DNA of 64,000 nucleotides, taken from assembly GCA_034508935.3 (NCBI GenBank), contig CM067452.1, positions 41,651,603 to 41,715,602 of the forward strand. Reading direction: 5' to 3'. The notes beneath the pieces are model-generated. The model saw only the letters and a program-made list of their open reading frames with translations. It made no database searches and had not been told where the DNA came from. Below, piece after piece: positions 22,831-54,870 of this stretch; position 1 is the stretch's first letter, and each line of letters begins with the position of its first letter. Position numbers and translations under genes: made by a program. This DNA is from Berghia stephanieae (lineage: Eukaryota > Mollusca > Gastropoda > Nudibranchia > Aeolidiidae).

Positions 22831-22985
22831 CAGTCGCATCTCGCTAATCCGGAACTCCACAATCTGATTGTCTCCATTATCCAGACAGGTTGCCAGGGGA
22901 CTTTTTTCCGGAAGTTTTTTCTTCTTTATTTGTAAACTTTAGGGACTGATTCCACTATGGCTTTGTAATCCGGACTTTAACTTGT
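22831..22985 (+). mobile_element. pogo/Tigger-like MITE, partial
   Basis: Starts TACAGTCGCATCTCGCTAAT and shares CTCCATTATCCAGACAGG and TTAGGGACTGATTCCACTAT with the reverse complement of 48765-49140. Inverted ends of this form next to TA are typical of pogo/Tigger elements (family assignment inferred). Confidence 0.72.
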
Positions 22986-23431
22986 AAAAGTTTCAGTTTT
23001 AGTTAAAAATTATTGTTTCTTAAACTTCAAAAAATAAAAAAAATTCCTTATTACCAATCATTAAGCAAGGCATTGGATTAGATGTTTCTTTACTTAGTTT
23101 ATTCCAACATAATAATCTGGGCCTGTAAAATGTCCAACAATTGTAGGCTTTCTGACAATATCGTAACAATTTTTTGGGTTTTTTTTTTTTAAAAAAAACC
23201 TTTTCATCATCATTTTGCTCTTTTTATAAGTATGCAAATTGATTTAATATAATATAGGTTCTTTGAAAATTTTTCATACCATTTTGTTGGTTGTCACTTC
23301 CAGGTCTGATGATACCAAATTGATGCACTGAGTTACAAGTAGAAAATGAAACTTTATTATTAAACATTGTAAACAGTCATCACCAAAATTGAGTATCACA
23401 TCTTTTTTTTTTTTTTTTTTTTTTAAAGAGA

Positions 23432-24240
23432 GAGAACAAGATACCAAACACGGAACGTTTCAGGTCCAAAACCTTTCTTCATTCAACAACAAAAAACCCA
23501 CTGGGTGGGGATCCTGACCTCCCATAGCGGGCAGGGAGGTACATACTGTGTCTTCTATCCCTTTATATCTGTTATCCAACATGCTTTCAGTCTTTGTCTT
23601 GGAATGAGATTACTTGTTTTTTTCCTGGCCCTCGCCGGAGTCCTAGCTGGGAGGGAAGCAGTCAAATGCATAATTATTGTTTTGGGAGATGATATTTTTT
23701 TCCTTGTAAATCATCTCTCTGTTATGTATTATTACTATATTTGTTATTTTCAATGTATAATGTAAGCATTTGAGTGTGTTCCTCTTTGTTGGATTTTGTT
23801 CTTGTGTCCGGATGAGACTTATAGGTGATCTCAAACTAAGTACATTGGTGATATGCTCTTGGAATCTACATCTGATCCCTATTTGTTCCCAGTTCCCCAT
23901 GTCTTACTTTCTCTTGGGTGCTTTAATTGTAATTCTAGAACTTTTTACTATCCAATTTTCTTCCTTTTTACTGGCGCTGATATAACCTAAATGTGTTGCA
24001 AGCGCCGTAAAAACCTTAAAAACAAAAAAAAAAAAAAAAAACAAACAAAAAAACCCCAATAAAAACAATAAGTACATTGTTCATACATTACTTAAAAAAA
24101 AACAAACAATAAATGTCTATCTGAGTTTTTTGAGTAATGTATCGAAATCGTTTTTATTGTTTTAGTTGTAGGCTGACGAAGGTTTGGTATTTTGTTCAAT
24201 TTTATGAAGATGTTCTATTCATTTTTGTTCATTACTTTTT
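23432..24240. repeat. Family F repeat interrupted by family E
   Basis: Left arm 23432-23497 (GATACCAAACACGGAACG, TTTCAGGTCC). After the inserted E element, 24165-24215 carries the opposite arm (GCTGACGAAGGTTTGGTATT, TTGTTC). The borders of F are approximate. Confidence 0.55.
23498..24045 (+). mobile_element. Family E copy
   Basis: CTGGGTGGGGATCCTGACCT start, hairpin GGCGCTGATATAACC...AAGCGCC at 23972-24007, long A/C tail. Confidence 0.87.
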
Positions 24241-24861
24241 TTTACAGCCCGTAGTTTCTAGCAGCTTATTATCATATAAAACTTGGTGTGGTTTAAGTTA
24301 CATATGATTTTTCCCCCCCCCCTCGCTATTCGAATTGGCACTATATTGAAGGAAAAAAAATCCAGCTGACGAAATAATACTATAATTCAATTTTTTGTTC
24401 AAGCTTTTTAAAAAAATGTAAATTCCTTATTTTTTTCTCTTGAACGATCTCAGAGAATTTTCTCATGCCTGATTGGTCACTTTATTGGAGATTTTCATTC
24501 TGATTTTATTTTTATTGATTTTTCTTTAATCTCTATTATTTATTTTGATTGAAAAATTCAGAATCTCTAATCCATTTCTCTCATTCATGGTTTTGAAAAA
24601 ATTCTGTTTATCATTTTGTCCTCATTTAATAGTATCCATCCACTTATTCATATTTACTTTCGTGGATCCACTAGTAACTTTACCTTACCTAAATTTGCAT
24701 TGTAAAAATTTTGAGAAAGTTGTGTCTGAAAGAGCACCGTGCAGAGCAGATGGAAAAATACAAAACAAAAAAAAAAGACAAAATAATACATAAATGAATC
24801 ACTCAATTTCAAAAAGGTAAAAGAAAAACGGCCTTTTTCGACAGGGGATCAAACATCAGAC
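24046..24861. other. Intergenic, nothing coding
   Basis: Poly-C at 24314-24323; AT-rich. An 82-codon ORF at 24545 shows no recognisable domain and is probably chance. Confidence 0.5.
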
Positions 24862-25389
24862 TCTGGGTGGGGTTCCTGACCTCCCATAATGGGCAGGGAG
24901 GTACATACTGTGTCTTCTATCCCCTTATATCTGTTTTCCAACATGCTTTCTGTCTTTATCTTGGAATGAGATTACTTGGTTTTGTCCTGCCCCTGGCCGG
25001 AGTCCTAGCTGGGAGGGAAACAGTCAAATGCATAGTTATTGTTTTGGGAGATGATATTTTTTTCCTTGTAAATCATCTCTCTGTTATTTATTATTAAATT
25101 TGTTATTTTCAATGTATAATGTAAGCATTTGAGTGTATTCCTCTTTGTTGGATTTTGTGCTTGTGTCCGGATGAGACTTAGAGGTGATCTCAAACTAAGT
25201 ACATTGGTGGTATGCTCTTGGAATCTACATCTGATTCCTATTTGTTCCCAGTTCCCCTGTCTTACTTTCTCTTGGGTGCTTTAATTGTAATTCTAGAAGT
25301 TTTTACTATCCCATTTTCTTCCTTTTTACTGGCGCTGATATAGCCTAAATGTTTTGCAATCGTTGTAAAACCCTTAAAAGCAAACAAAC
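24862..25389 (+). mobile_element. Family E copy, 11-bp target duplication
   Basis: AAACATCAGAC flanks at 24851-24861 and 25390-25400. Full-length, close to the 23498 copy in sequence (both read CTAGCTGGGAGGGAA and GTGTCCGGATGAGACTTA), suggesting one subfamily. Confidence 0.9.
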
Positions 25390-25400
25390 AAACATCAGAC

Positions 25401-26104
25401 CCATTGGTTGCAGGCCAAATAGGCTACCAACAATCAGAAAAGCTGATGTTTCATCTCCAGTCGTGTCATTATTTTTTTAGATTTTTAACAATTATTATTT
25501 ATTTATTTTTAAAATTATTTTTTATCTATATTTGTTTGTTTATTATTATCATATTTTCACAGGAATGATTTATCTTGTATTTTTCTTTTCTGATTTGTCT
25601 GATGCTGTAGTATCAAACACACTTTTTCATAGGTTTACCTTGCGTCAGTGCCTATTCCTGTTCCTCGAATTTTTCACATGCTATGTATGTATGTATGTAC
25701 GTAGTTAACTATGATGACCATTCATTGTGTCAACTCCTGTGTATGTATCCACACTGCTTTGTATCCGTCCATTGGTATATTGTAAGAAACAACAACAAAC
25801 ATTCAAACAAACAACATATTATTATGACTATAAAATAAAGCAAATGAAATATCTTCTGTCTAGTTTGTATTCAAATAAAGCTTACAAATTTGCAGTTCTT
25901 TGTTCTGCCTGAGTTTATCCATTTATTATAATTTATTTATTTATCTATCTTTTTATTTATTTATTTATTGACGGGGGGAGGTTATGTTTAAAAAAAAACA
26001 ACCCAAAACTCAAGTTCCTATACAGCGCAATATCCACTAAACATGCTCAAAGCGCTTTACTTTTATGTTTCGTTTACATATCATATATAATTAGTAAACA
26101 TGGA
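25401..26104. other. Intergenic; SINE A tail fragment
   Basis: 26010-26062 is a minus-strand SINE A tail (CAGCGCAATATCCACTAAAC, ATGCTCAAAGCGC). The rest is AT-rich, with TTTA repeats near 25930-25968. Confidence 0.6.
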
Positions 26105-26925
26105 GTGCCTTGCTGTGCCTTGCTCTTAGTAGGGACCTGTGGTTGCGTCTGGATGAGACTTTTAGGTGATCTCAAACTAAGTACACTGATAGAGTGCTCT
26201 TGGAATCTACATCTGTTTCCTATTTGAAGCAAATCCCCTTTGTCTTACCTTTTCTTGGATGCTTTAATTGTAATTCTAGAACTTTTGACTATCCTATGTT
26301 CTTTCTTTTTACTGGCGCTGACATGACCTTAATGTGTTGCAACTGGGTGGGGATCCTGACCTCCCATAGCGGGCAGTGCAGGGGGGTACATACTATGTCT
26401 TCTATCCCCCTATGTCTGTTTTCCAACATGCTCTCTGTCTTTGTCTTGGAATGAGATTACTTGTTTTGTCCTGGCCCCGGCCGGATACCTTGGCTAGGAG
26501 GGAAACAGTCAAATGTATAGTTGGTTTTGGAAGATGATATTTTTTCCCTTGTAAATCATCTCTCTGTTATGCACTCTATTATGTTTTATTTATGTATTAT
26601 ATATGATTTGTAAACATTTGAGTGTATTCCTGTTAGTTGGGACCTGTGCTTGTGTCTGGATGAGACTTTTAGTGTGATCTCAAACTAAGTACACTGATAG
26701 TGTGCTCTTGGAATCTACACCTGTTCTCTTTTGAACCAATTCCCCTTTGTCTGCCTTATTCTTGGATGTATTAATTGTAATTCTAGAACTTTTTACTATC
26801 CCATTTTTTCCCCTTTTTACTGGCGCTGATATGACCTTAATGTGTTGCAAGCGCCGTAAAACCCTTAAAAACAAACAAACAATGTGTTGCAAGCGCCGTA
26901 AACCTCAAAAACAAACAAACAAACT
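26105..26925 (+). mobile_element. Family E copy (5' truncated) split by another E
   Basis: 26105-26342 runs to the hairpin loop; it resumes at 26881-26925 after the nested element. The target duplication AATGTGTTGCAA (26331-26342 and 26881-26892) lies in the loop of the host copy's hairpin. Confidence 0.85.
26343..26880 (+). mobile_element. Family E copy nested in family E
   Basis: Full-length, from CTGGGTGGGGATCC to the A/C tail, with a 12-bp duplication formed from the host element's own 3' end. Confidence 0.9.
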
Positions 26926-27150
26926 TTTACTTTTAGGTGATCTCAAGCTGAGTACGTTGATAGTGTGCTCTTGGAATCTAGATCCATGTTTCCTATTTGA
27001 ACCAATTCCCTTTTGACTTACCTTTTCTTGGATGCTTTAATTAATTGTAATTCTACAACTTTTTACTGTCTCATTTCCTTCCTTTTTACTGGCGCTGATT
27101 TGACCTTAATGTGTTGCAAGCGCCGTAAAACCCTTAAACACATAAAACAT
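26926..27150 (+). mobile_element. Family E 3' half
   Basis: 5' truncated copy from TTTTAGGTGATCTCAAGCTG to the hairpin GGCGCTGATTTGACC...AAGCGCC and short tail. Confidence 0.83.
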
Positions 27151-27405
27151 AAAGCGCTTTACAAAGAGTCCCTATCACAACAACACTTAAAATGTAAGAC
27201 GAGACATGACGCCTGTTTGGCAATATTACAATCTTTTCCGAAAGAGACAACGCTGTTAATGGCCAGGTACTTATTTTACACACGAGTGCGGTGAGTAAAG
27301 AACCTTTTCCAATGACTCAACTATGCACCGCTCTGAGCGGGACTGGAACCCAGGACCTTCCTAATCGAATGCATGTGTCATACCACAAACCAAATAGCCG
27401 CACTT
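27151..27405 (-). mobile_element. SINE A copy, 3' shortened
   Basis: AAAGCGCTTTACAAAGAGTC to the mutated head complement (CATACCACAAACCAAATAGC). Its tail abuts the E element. Confidence 0.8.
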
Positions 27406-27524
27406 TTTTTTTTTGAGGAACATTATGATATATAGCCGACGTGCACACATTTTCAGGTCTGATAGCTGAATGCAATATGGGCTTGATTTAAAATTGTTTT
27501 AATAAAATAAAATATAAAAAGTCA

Positions 27525-27722
27525 CTTTATTTATCCCATAGGGGAAATTTGTCTATAGGATCTATTCCAAGGGAAGACTGGAATAATCCAGGCGTCAGCC
27601 GCAGTGCATAGCCGCAAATTGAGCTAGGGCGAGGTGACTTGCTCAAGGCCACACAGCACAGCAGCGGATGATCGAACTCGGTACCTTCCGGGTACGAAGC
27701 AAAGACCGTACGCTGCCCCCAT
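27525..27722 (-). mobile_element. SINE C copy
   Basis: TTTATCCCATAGGGGAAATT through GGCGTCAGCCGCAGTGC and CTTGCTCAAGGCCACACAGC to GGTACGAAGCAAAGACCGTA (head complement). Confidence 0.83.
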
Positions 27723-28275
<553 letters not shown>

Positions 28276-28299
28276 AAGAAGAAGAAAGAAAGGAGAGAG

Positions 28300-28356
<57 letters not shown>

Positions 28357-28376
28357 CTAGAGAGATAGATAGATGG

Positions 28377-28412
<36 letters not shown>

Positions 28413-29005
28413 GGGCGAGGAGAGGGTGATGTTTCTTCCCCTGTAAATCATTTCTCTATTATGCACTATTATAGTTTGTTTTTTATTTATTTATTCTTTA
28501 AATCTATATTGTACATTGGAAACATTTGAGTGTATGCTTCATAGCTGGACCCTTTGGTTGCCTCGGGATGGGGACAGGCAATATCAGCATAAATATATAC
28601 ATTGACGGAATTGTCGTGGAACCAACCCTCTGTTCCCTATTTGAAATATTCTCCTTTGATTATTATTTTTTTCTTTGGTGATTTTACTTTAAAAATAAAT
28701 AAATAAAATTCCCTTTATTCATCCCATAGGGGAAATTTTATCTCTAGAGTCTTTTCCAAGGGAAGACCGGAATAACCCAGGCGTCAGCCGCAGTGCAGCG
28801 CCGCAAATTGACCTAGGGCGAGGTGACTTGCTCAAGGCCACACAGCACAGCGCGGCGGCGGGCGATCGAACTCGGTATCATTCGGGTACGAAGCAAACAC
28901 CGTAACCGCTGAGCCACGCTGCTTCAGGTCTACAATTTTTTCCAGTTATCTTCCGCTGAAATGACCTACAAGAGTCAATAGCGTCGGGAAACCTCTAAAA
29001 ATAAA
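28276..29005 (+). mobile_element. GA/GAT repeats, diverged family E with nested SINE C
   Basis: GA repeats at 28288-28365 and GAT at 28375-28412. 28430-28700 and 28926-29005 form an old E copy ending with a variant hairpin (CCGCTGAAATGACC...TAGCG). A minus-strand SINE C (28705-28925) splits it. Confidence 0.72.
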
Positions 29006-29052
29006 CATGCAAACAAAAAACAAAAAACAAAAAAAATAAATAAATAAATAAA

Positions 29053-29615
<563 letters not shown>

Positions 29616-29876
29616 AAAAAAAAAAAAGAAAAAAACGAGCTTCAGGGTGATTATATGCCCTTGCTTTTGGTCTTGAGCGGGGGTCCCGAGAGTGCAGTTG
29701 GTAGAGCACTCGCTTCACACGCAAAGGGACCGAGATCGATCCTGGGTGATGTCAAGATTTTTTTTGCCCTCCCCTCCCCCCAAGCACAGTATTCACTCAA
29801 CGTGCTCAAAATGCTTTATAGTGAGAAAAATAGGGTATGGAGAAGTGCCAAATGAAAACAGAGAAGAAAAAGTCAC

Positions 29877-29965
<89 letters not shown>

Positions 29966-30180
29966 AGCGGTCGCACAACCGACTGAGCTATCCGGCCACA
30001 CAAAAATATTATGGCTTTCAAACTCAGTACCAATCATGCGCCCCTCTCAAATGCTTTAACTTTACAACACTAGCCAACAGCAGCAAAATCTTTTGTAGGA
30101 CGAGACACGACGCCCGTTAAGCAATGTTACAATTTCTTCGACAAAGACAGCGCTGTTAACGCGGTACCAAAGATGCGGGA
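29616..30180. repeat. SINE fragments and GA repeats
   Basis: SINE B head at 29683-29757 (GCACTCGCTTCACACGCAAA), a SINE A tail scrap near 29789-29820, GA repeats at 29880-29963, a minus-strand tRNA-like head at 29965-30000 (ACCGACTGAGCTATCCGGCC), and SINE A-like sequence at 30046-30165. Confidence 0.68.
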
Positions 30181-32751
30181 ACACATTTGTCCAGTACGAA
30201 TATATTTGATTTAAATAACATCAATAAACACAATACAATTAATGAGAATGACGGGTATGAATTATTGTATGCAATACTTTTCTACCCCTCTGCTTGCCGA
30301 AAATCTTGGCTGACTCATTTATATATCTATTTTCTTTGTTAATGCATTGTTATTGAATACTTGTATTTATTTTGCAGATCTCTCAGTGTGTATTATGTAA
30401 TGGCTTCGTTATGTAATATCTAAATCAGACATCCTGTTATTAAGTGCTCATCGATAACAAAAAGGAAGGTAAATTGTGTTTTGTGGTGAAAATAAAGTTT
30501 TGAATATCAGCCATATTGTTGATCGTCATTCTACTAATTTATCCCTTGCCCCACCCACTCAGTCGTCTTATCGATTGGCCGACATGAATCATAACAAGAA
30601 GTGTAAAGTGAAAACATAAATAGGTACCTACAATCGTAGGCCATACAATGAAATGAAATAAGATCATTCAGTCATGTCAAAGGAGACGCTGTTACTTTTT
30701 TCACCAGGATAATTTATATATCAGGTCAACTGTGAATCAAGGATTCCAAATGCCTTTGTTCATCTGAGACTGAGGTAAAAAATACAGAAAGCCATCAGAT
30801 ACCCACTGCCACTTTCTTGTCCTGTTTGATTTTGATGGTCACTCGTCTAGCTGTCTAGATCGAGTTATGATAGTGATAGAGCATTCGTAAATGATTTCTG
30901 GTCTTTAAACTATGCTCTTATTCGTTCTTATTCTCTCACCGTTAACATTTTAATTTTAAGATCATCATCATAAGATTTATGTATGTTCATTTTATTCGTA
31001 AACAATATTACAATTCATTTTATAAATTAACTTCCTCTTGGCCTTGGGCTTGGGAAAATTCATTCATTCATTCCAATTTCTAATCGAATCAATGTGATGT
31101 TCACATTTGAACTTGTTCACTTAGGAAGATAATGAATACAGAATTTTTTTTTTCTCATTTGAGCCATCATAACCCCTGGGGTCAAGTTCATATAAACTTC
31201 AATTTAAGCAAAATCAAAATCACAATTTTCTATTAATTTGTGGAAAAAAAACAAACGAAGTGACTATTTCTCCGAATGCTCAGGAAAATAAACTTGATCT
31301 CTATTTCTCCGAACAGTTTCCATTCTCAAGATTTTTTTTTATTTGTGAGAGTGTCTGTGTGAATGATGAATGTGTATGCATTTTTTTAGCTTTTATTTTG
31401 CCAGTGCTTGGGCACTGTCTTTTATTCCCAACTTTCTGTTAGACTTCTATCTTGAGTTTGTGCTATCCTGTCTTTTGATTTTAACCTCTGTTCCCGTCTT
31501 GAGACTTTGGCTTTGTTATTCTATTTGGGTTTACTTCTGTTCTCTCTTTGATAGTGTAGCGCGAAGTGCAAAAGTGAATGCACCATGGAGAATTCGCGAT
31601 AGCACAACTTTTTGATAAAATATGTCTTTGTCACCAATGTTCCTAAAAAACGCTGGCTTGATGATTCCTGATAATTCCCTGTCCACTCTGTTTGAGCATT
31701 TACCTTGACATCGACATCGCATCCATAACTATAACCCATCAGCTACTGGCGGCTAGCCGACCATTCAGAGAAATAGAGTTCAAATATATTTTTCTGAGCA
31801 TTTGTGGGAAATAGAGCCGGCCAAAAATAAAAGTCATCTTGTTCATATCAATGAAATTAAATATATAATATAACAGTGACAATAATCTGATACTGTTGCA
31901 TGGGCATGGGCTTAGTAGAAAGCAGGTACGTTCCTTTCTTGAGAGAACTCTTTTTTGAGTTAAACTTCCATGTGATTTGTTGATGGAAATCCATTAACAT
32001 TTAGAAAAAGAAACACAAGAGACATATTCAGAGTCAGTGAGGTTTTCACTGGATTCCAATTTAAGCCAAGGATCAAGTCTGCTCAAAATTTCAAATTAAG
32101 AAAAATCACAAGATTTTTTTGAGAGAAAGTTGTTTGAGGCAAATATCACGAATAATTTTAAATCAAAGGCATTTTGAGGTGAGAGGGCTGAGTTGCACTT
32201 CCAACCAAAAAGATCTGGATTCGATCTGCGCTGTTTGCATTTTATTATTTTTTCCCCCAAGTTTACCGCTATGTTCATCATCGTTATCATTATCATCATC
32301 ATCGCTTCTTCTGTACTTCTGTAGTAGCCCCAGTTGTTTGAGGATCAATCCACAGTTTCATCTTTTTTCTCTCCTTCACACATTCCTACACTGGAAAATA
32401 ACATAGACACAAAGAGTACACATGATTTAGAATCGGGGATTTTAGTTATCACTGATGTAGAATTTCATTGAATCACTTTGTGGTGCGGGGGGGGGGGGGG
32501 GGGGGGGGGGTTGGTTTGAGAGATAGACTTAAAGAATCATTTCCCATGTGGAAAAATATATAGGGAATTTATCTATTTTTTAGGTATTTGAGCTGCAATT
32601 GTAATTAAAATTCAAGGTTGCCCCCCCGCACACACACTCACAAACATTTTTAAGTGTCTTTTAGTTACATTAAATTGTCACCAATCAAGGCTAAATAGTC
32701 CATGGTTACAATTATCCTGATTTCTATGGCATTAAACAACAGTAATAATGT
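30181..32751. other. Intergenic or 5' UTR intron of the adaptor gene
   Basis: No coding exon recognised. Possible old tRNA-like remnant at 32176-32230. Poly-G at 32487-32511. Upstream untranslated exon(s) of the adaptor gene may lie in this desert, but I cannot place them. Confidence 0.45.
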
Positions 32752-33055
32752 GCGGCTATGTGGTCTAGTGGTATGACACTCGCTTTCGGATCGGAAGGTC
32801 CTGGGTTCGAGCCTTGCGCTCGGCGCATAGTTGAGTCCTTGGAAAAGGCTCTTTACTCACATTCCTCTCACCGTACTCAGGTGTAAAATGAGTACCTGGC
32901 CGTTAACAGCGTTGTCTTTGTCCGAAAAGTTGTATTATCGCCTAACAGGCGTCATGTACCGTCCTACGTGTTAAATGTTGTTGCTGACCAGGGACCCCTT
33001 GTAAAGCACTTTGAGCACATTTAGTGGATATTGCGCTATATAAAGCTCAATTATT
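32752..33055 (+). mobile_element. SINE A copy, well preserved
   Basis: GCGGCTATGTGGTCTAGTGG head, GGGTTCGAGCC B box, TTTAGTGGATATTGCGCTAT tail. Confidence 0.9.
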
Positions 33056-33360
33056 ATTTTTTAAAATTTAAAATTTTTATTAAAAAAAAATAATTGCTTG
33101 CTATCCTTTAAGTGGATGTTCCTTTCTATAACAAGACACTTTCTGCCAAATTTAATATTAACATTAAATCGACTTTACCCATTCAAGTCTATGAAAATGC
33201 AAAAGCCTTACAAGGCCAAAGAAATTTGAATAAGTTTTAGTGACTGATAGATACAGAAAGGTGTATATATAAAGAAGTTAGCATTTGATCGAAACATATT
33301 CATAATTGATATATTGATATATGCAAATTAGTTAATATTACTTCTATTTTATCATTACAG

Positions 33361-33426
33361 GGATAAAATTTAATTGCAGGAGGGGAGAACTTTATATATT
33401 TTTGTATATAAATACATCAGCTAAAC
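33361..33426 (+). promoter_or_regulatory. 5' UTR part of first coding exon, preceded by a splice acceptor
   Basis: 33340-33360 reads TTCTATTTTATCATTACAG, a good acceptor, 66 bases before the ATG. This suggests an untranslated exon upstream, so the promoter is not here. The ATG context (AAACATGG) has purine at -3 and G at +4. Confidence 0.6.
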
Positions 33427-51538
<18,112 letters not shown>

Positions 51539-51680
51539 AATCTTGTGTTTTTACTGTGTTGATTGTATTTTGACTTTTGTCATTGTTAGGGATTTCCATT
51601 ATCTCTTGAGCAATTAAGAAACATTGCAGACATAATACTTACTATTGTATGAAGTTTACTTTAACAAAATCACCCCTCTA

Positions 51681-51711
<31 letters not shown>

Positions 51712-52624
51712 ACTTTTGTGACCCATTGTCTCAAAGGGATATTATGTCGGGATGAACTAGGTGGATGAAATTTATAACCACTAATATGAAACTTGGAGTT
51801 TATATTTCTCTCCGTTATGGCTGAGAATAAATATTCAATTTCCTACATTGGAAAAAGGCCACAGTTCGTATTTCTTATCGTATTAATCTTGAATTCACTT
51901 AAAAAAGGGTTCCTTCCATTCATCCCGACATAATACTGTTTTGAGACGTTGGGTCACATTTTGGATCAAAATTAGAAGGCCTTGTTCATCTAAAGCATGT
52001 CGCAATTCCTGTAATCACAGTGTCAAAACGAGCATTTTTTAATTTTTAAAAATTTCAACTTCATTCAATAATTGTTAGTCACTACGCACATTGTTGTCCA
52101 ACTTTTGGCAATTGACATTTTGTAATATAAGGCTGTGAGAAGAAGAGGTCAAATCGTAGCCTTTGTAAATTCATCGCCCGACACTGACCAAAAGATTTAC
52201 GCCACAAGTCGACGATGACTGAAAGAAAGTTGACTGTGAGTTGTGTATAATAGTTCAACCAATGGAATCTTTTTTTTTTTGTTTCCTTGCGCATTATGAA
52301 TGACAATCCACTTTTCACTTTCTTTTGGTGATCGTTGCCTTACATTGTGATGTAATCTTTTGATCAATGTAAAATTATTGAGTTTACAAAGGATACTGTC
52401 AAACAGAGTCCCTAAATTGGTCCTGGTTTGCTATTTCCTCAATTCCCCCATTTTTGTTGTTCCCTTCCACATAGTGATCTGTTCATTTACTAGAATAAAA
52501 TTTTATTTGCTTTTGCTTGAGCCTTGGATGAGATTCTTCACCAGAAGGGAAACAGTCAAATTTATTTTTATTTTTATGGATGATAACATTTTTTTTTCTG
52601 TATAAATAATCACTCTATTTTGTT
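51539..52624. other. 3' region of adaptor gene with family I and E fragments
   Basis: C then CA run at 51680-51714. Family I sequence at 51718-51800 and, inverted, at about 51860-51985 (CATCCCGACATAATACTG, TTTTGAGACGTTGGGTCACA). AATAAA at 51826-51831 is a possible poly(A) signal. 52480-52620 is a decayed family E middle (GAAGGGAAACAGTCAAATTT). Confidence 0.6.
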
Positions 52625-52912
52625 TTAAATCTCTCCTTGTCAGCCATTTTCAGAATTTTCCCCGAACGTCACACCCACCCAGCACAAAAATAGATTTTTC
52701 TTACTCAAACAGAAAAGCAACAAATACATTCTATAACATAAAATTGTTCAGCAAAACTATCTCTAAATCAGAGTGTCAACTTTTTATAGCTATAATTGAA
52801 AAAAAATATTTCTTTAAATTTTGTGATGTACAAAAGAAATCAGAATGAGAAAATTGTTGGTTTCATCGTAATGAATTGTCATTTTCCCCATTGTTGGCAT
52901 GGAGAGGGTTAA
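52625..52912 (-). mobile_element. Family K MITE, TTAA-flanked
   Basis: TTAAATCTCTCCTTGTCAGC start and GGCATGGAGAGGGTTAA end. The interior is the inverted counterpart of 57923-58207 (ACGTCACACCCACCCAGCAC, ATTGTTGGTTTCATCG). Confidence 0.8.
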
Positions 52913-54129
52913 ACGAGTTCTACCATTTCAAATCACTATCATGTCAGGACAGCTTTATTGCTAAAAATGGCATCTACAAGATAACAAGTTTTCTGCCCTA
53001 ACCAACAAAAGGACAGTATCTGGGCTGACCCAGATCCAGCCAGTTTTGCCGCAATCGACACATTTAGTTTTTTCATTCATAACTCTTTAATTCTATTTCA
53101 TAGTGGAAGTCTTCTGACATTAAATAATAGCTGATGATAAATTGCGTTTTTCTGTTAGTCGGCTATTTCATTGACGTAATATGTTGCGTAATATTTTGAG
53201 ATACTGTTCTTTCTTGGTTAAAGCCAAGCAAATAACTCTACCTGTAACCAACAAAAGGACAGTATCTTATACGACCGTCTCACATACTGTTCACCCTGGT
53301 TAACCGCAACGCAAAATGCCTCGTCCGTATTCACCAAAAGAACAGTATCTCAGTTAAGAATATAGCAAAATACGAATAACTCGATCGACAAACGTTTTAC
53401 GTCAGCGAGGGCGAGCACTCGCCATCACGGACGAGTGAGAGGCAAGGCTAAGTGTGTTTGACCTGGCGTGAGGGGATCTATCGGCTGTGGCGCTCGCTTG
53501 CCGAGATCAAACAAGTCAAGTTTGTAGGCGTGACTCTGATATAATATTACTACATTAGACTATTCCTCAATCTTTTAGACCCTGACTCCTTTTTCAAGAT
53601 GAGTCTATTTTTATTAAGCATCATAGCTTTAATTTACGCGTATTGATGATTTTGGCTATCTTGCAAATTAGACTTTAATTGTGTATCAGGGTCTTGTCAT
53701 TGTACAACGATATGGGGTGAGTGAGTGATAGTGAATTAAACCTAAGAATAGCTGGAAAATAGGGTATGTCCCCCCACCCCCGCCCCCAACACGTACACAC
53801 ACATCCCTTTTTGTTTTAAAATCAATATTTTCATTGTCATAGGAAACGAAAAGCATGAAATGGAACGAAATCTGTTGGTACATTTATACTGAATGAAATA
53901 GGCGACACCATTTTTACTAAATTTAAAAGGTGCCTAAATTATGAGCTAATAAGATGAACAGAAAAATTATTTTGTCTTTAGCTAATTTCGCCCACAGGGA
54001 GTTACAATAGTACAATTTAGATAAAACAAGGAATTAATTAAAAGTTATGCTATATTAAATTACGAATTTTGCTTATTTTATTCATTTCTATGTACATAGA
54101 TTTATGGTGTTATTCACGTAGCAGCTTGT

Positions 54130-54870
54130 TATGGAAAGATGTTTATCAATGATGACGCTAAGGTTTTTTGCTTTATTTGAAAATTCTTTTGTGCTATTTC
54201 CGAGAGTAATAGGTGAATTATTTGCCTTCCACACTTTAAAATCTCAGTTTTACTATCATTTACTATCATTTAATTTTAACTTGTTATGGTACATTCAAGA
54301 TTTAATCTCATTAAAACAGCTCGAAATTCGTTGTATTAAGAATTGTAAATTACTTAGGGGTACTGAATCATAAATTTGCGTATCACCAGCATTAAAATGA
54401 TAACTCAGATTGAATCTGGATATCACACTAGAAAGGGGGTGCTTATATATAGAAAAAAGGACAGGGCCAAGAAAGCACTCCAAAGTTTAGTAAAACTTGT
54501 TCTGACTGAATACCATTTACCACGACAGTCTGCCATCGATCCTGTTAAATACATTTTTGTATGATGTAAACCGTTTTAAGGGCAATTCCTTTTACGCCTA
54601 CGTATTTTCTAGTCTTCTTAACAAAATGTAATGGTCAATTGTGTCAAAGGCAGCTGAAAGATCTTAAAGGCATAATAAATTGATATTGTTAGCATCCGCA
54701 TTATATAACAAAAGATTTTAAGAAGCGCTTTTCAGTTCTGTGTTGCTGTTTGTAGACTGACTGAACTGTTGTTCTTAAGATGAGATAATAATTGTGTCAG
54801 TACTACCTTCTCCAAAAGTTTGGACAAAAAATAGAATGATGTGTGGAAAGTGAGAGATATGAAGACGATT
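54130..54870 (-). mobile_element. LINE reverse-transcriptase fragment (L2/CR1/Jockey type), degraded
   Basis: Minus strand, in order: FLSKLLEKVVLTQLLSHL (RT start), DLSAAFDTIDH (motif A), then GPVLFSIYKHPLSSVISRFN and SYHFNAGDTQIYDSV (motif C region, where AGD stands in place of ADD), FLIQRISSCFNEIKS. Pieces are in more than one frame with stops, so the copy is dead. Nested in element J. Confidence 0.83.

Noticed and set aside
24545-24793. 82-residue ORF
   Set aside because: No domain, no repeat in other frames to support coding, AT-rich context; likely chance.
26846-26915. Tail doubling of family E by slippage
   Set aside because: The second AATGTGTTGCAAGCGCC is the continuation of the host E element after a nested insertion; the shared 12 bases are the target duplication.
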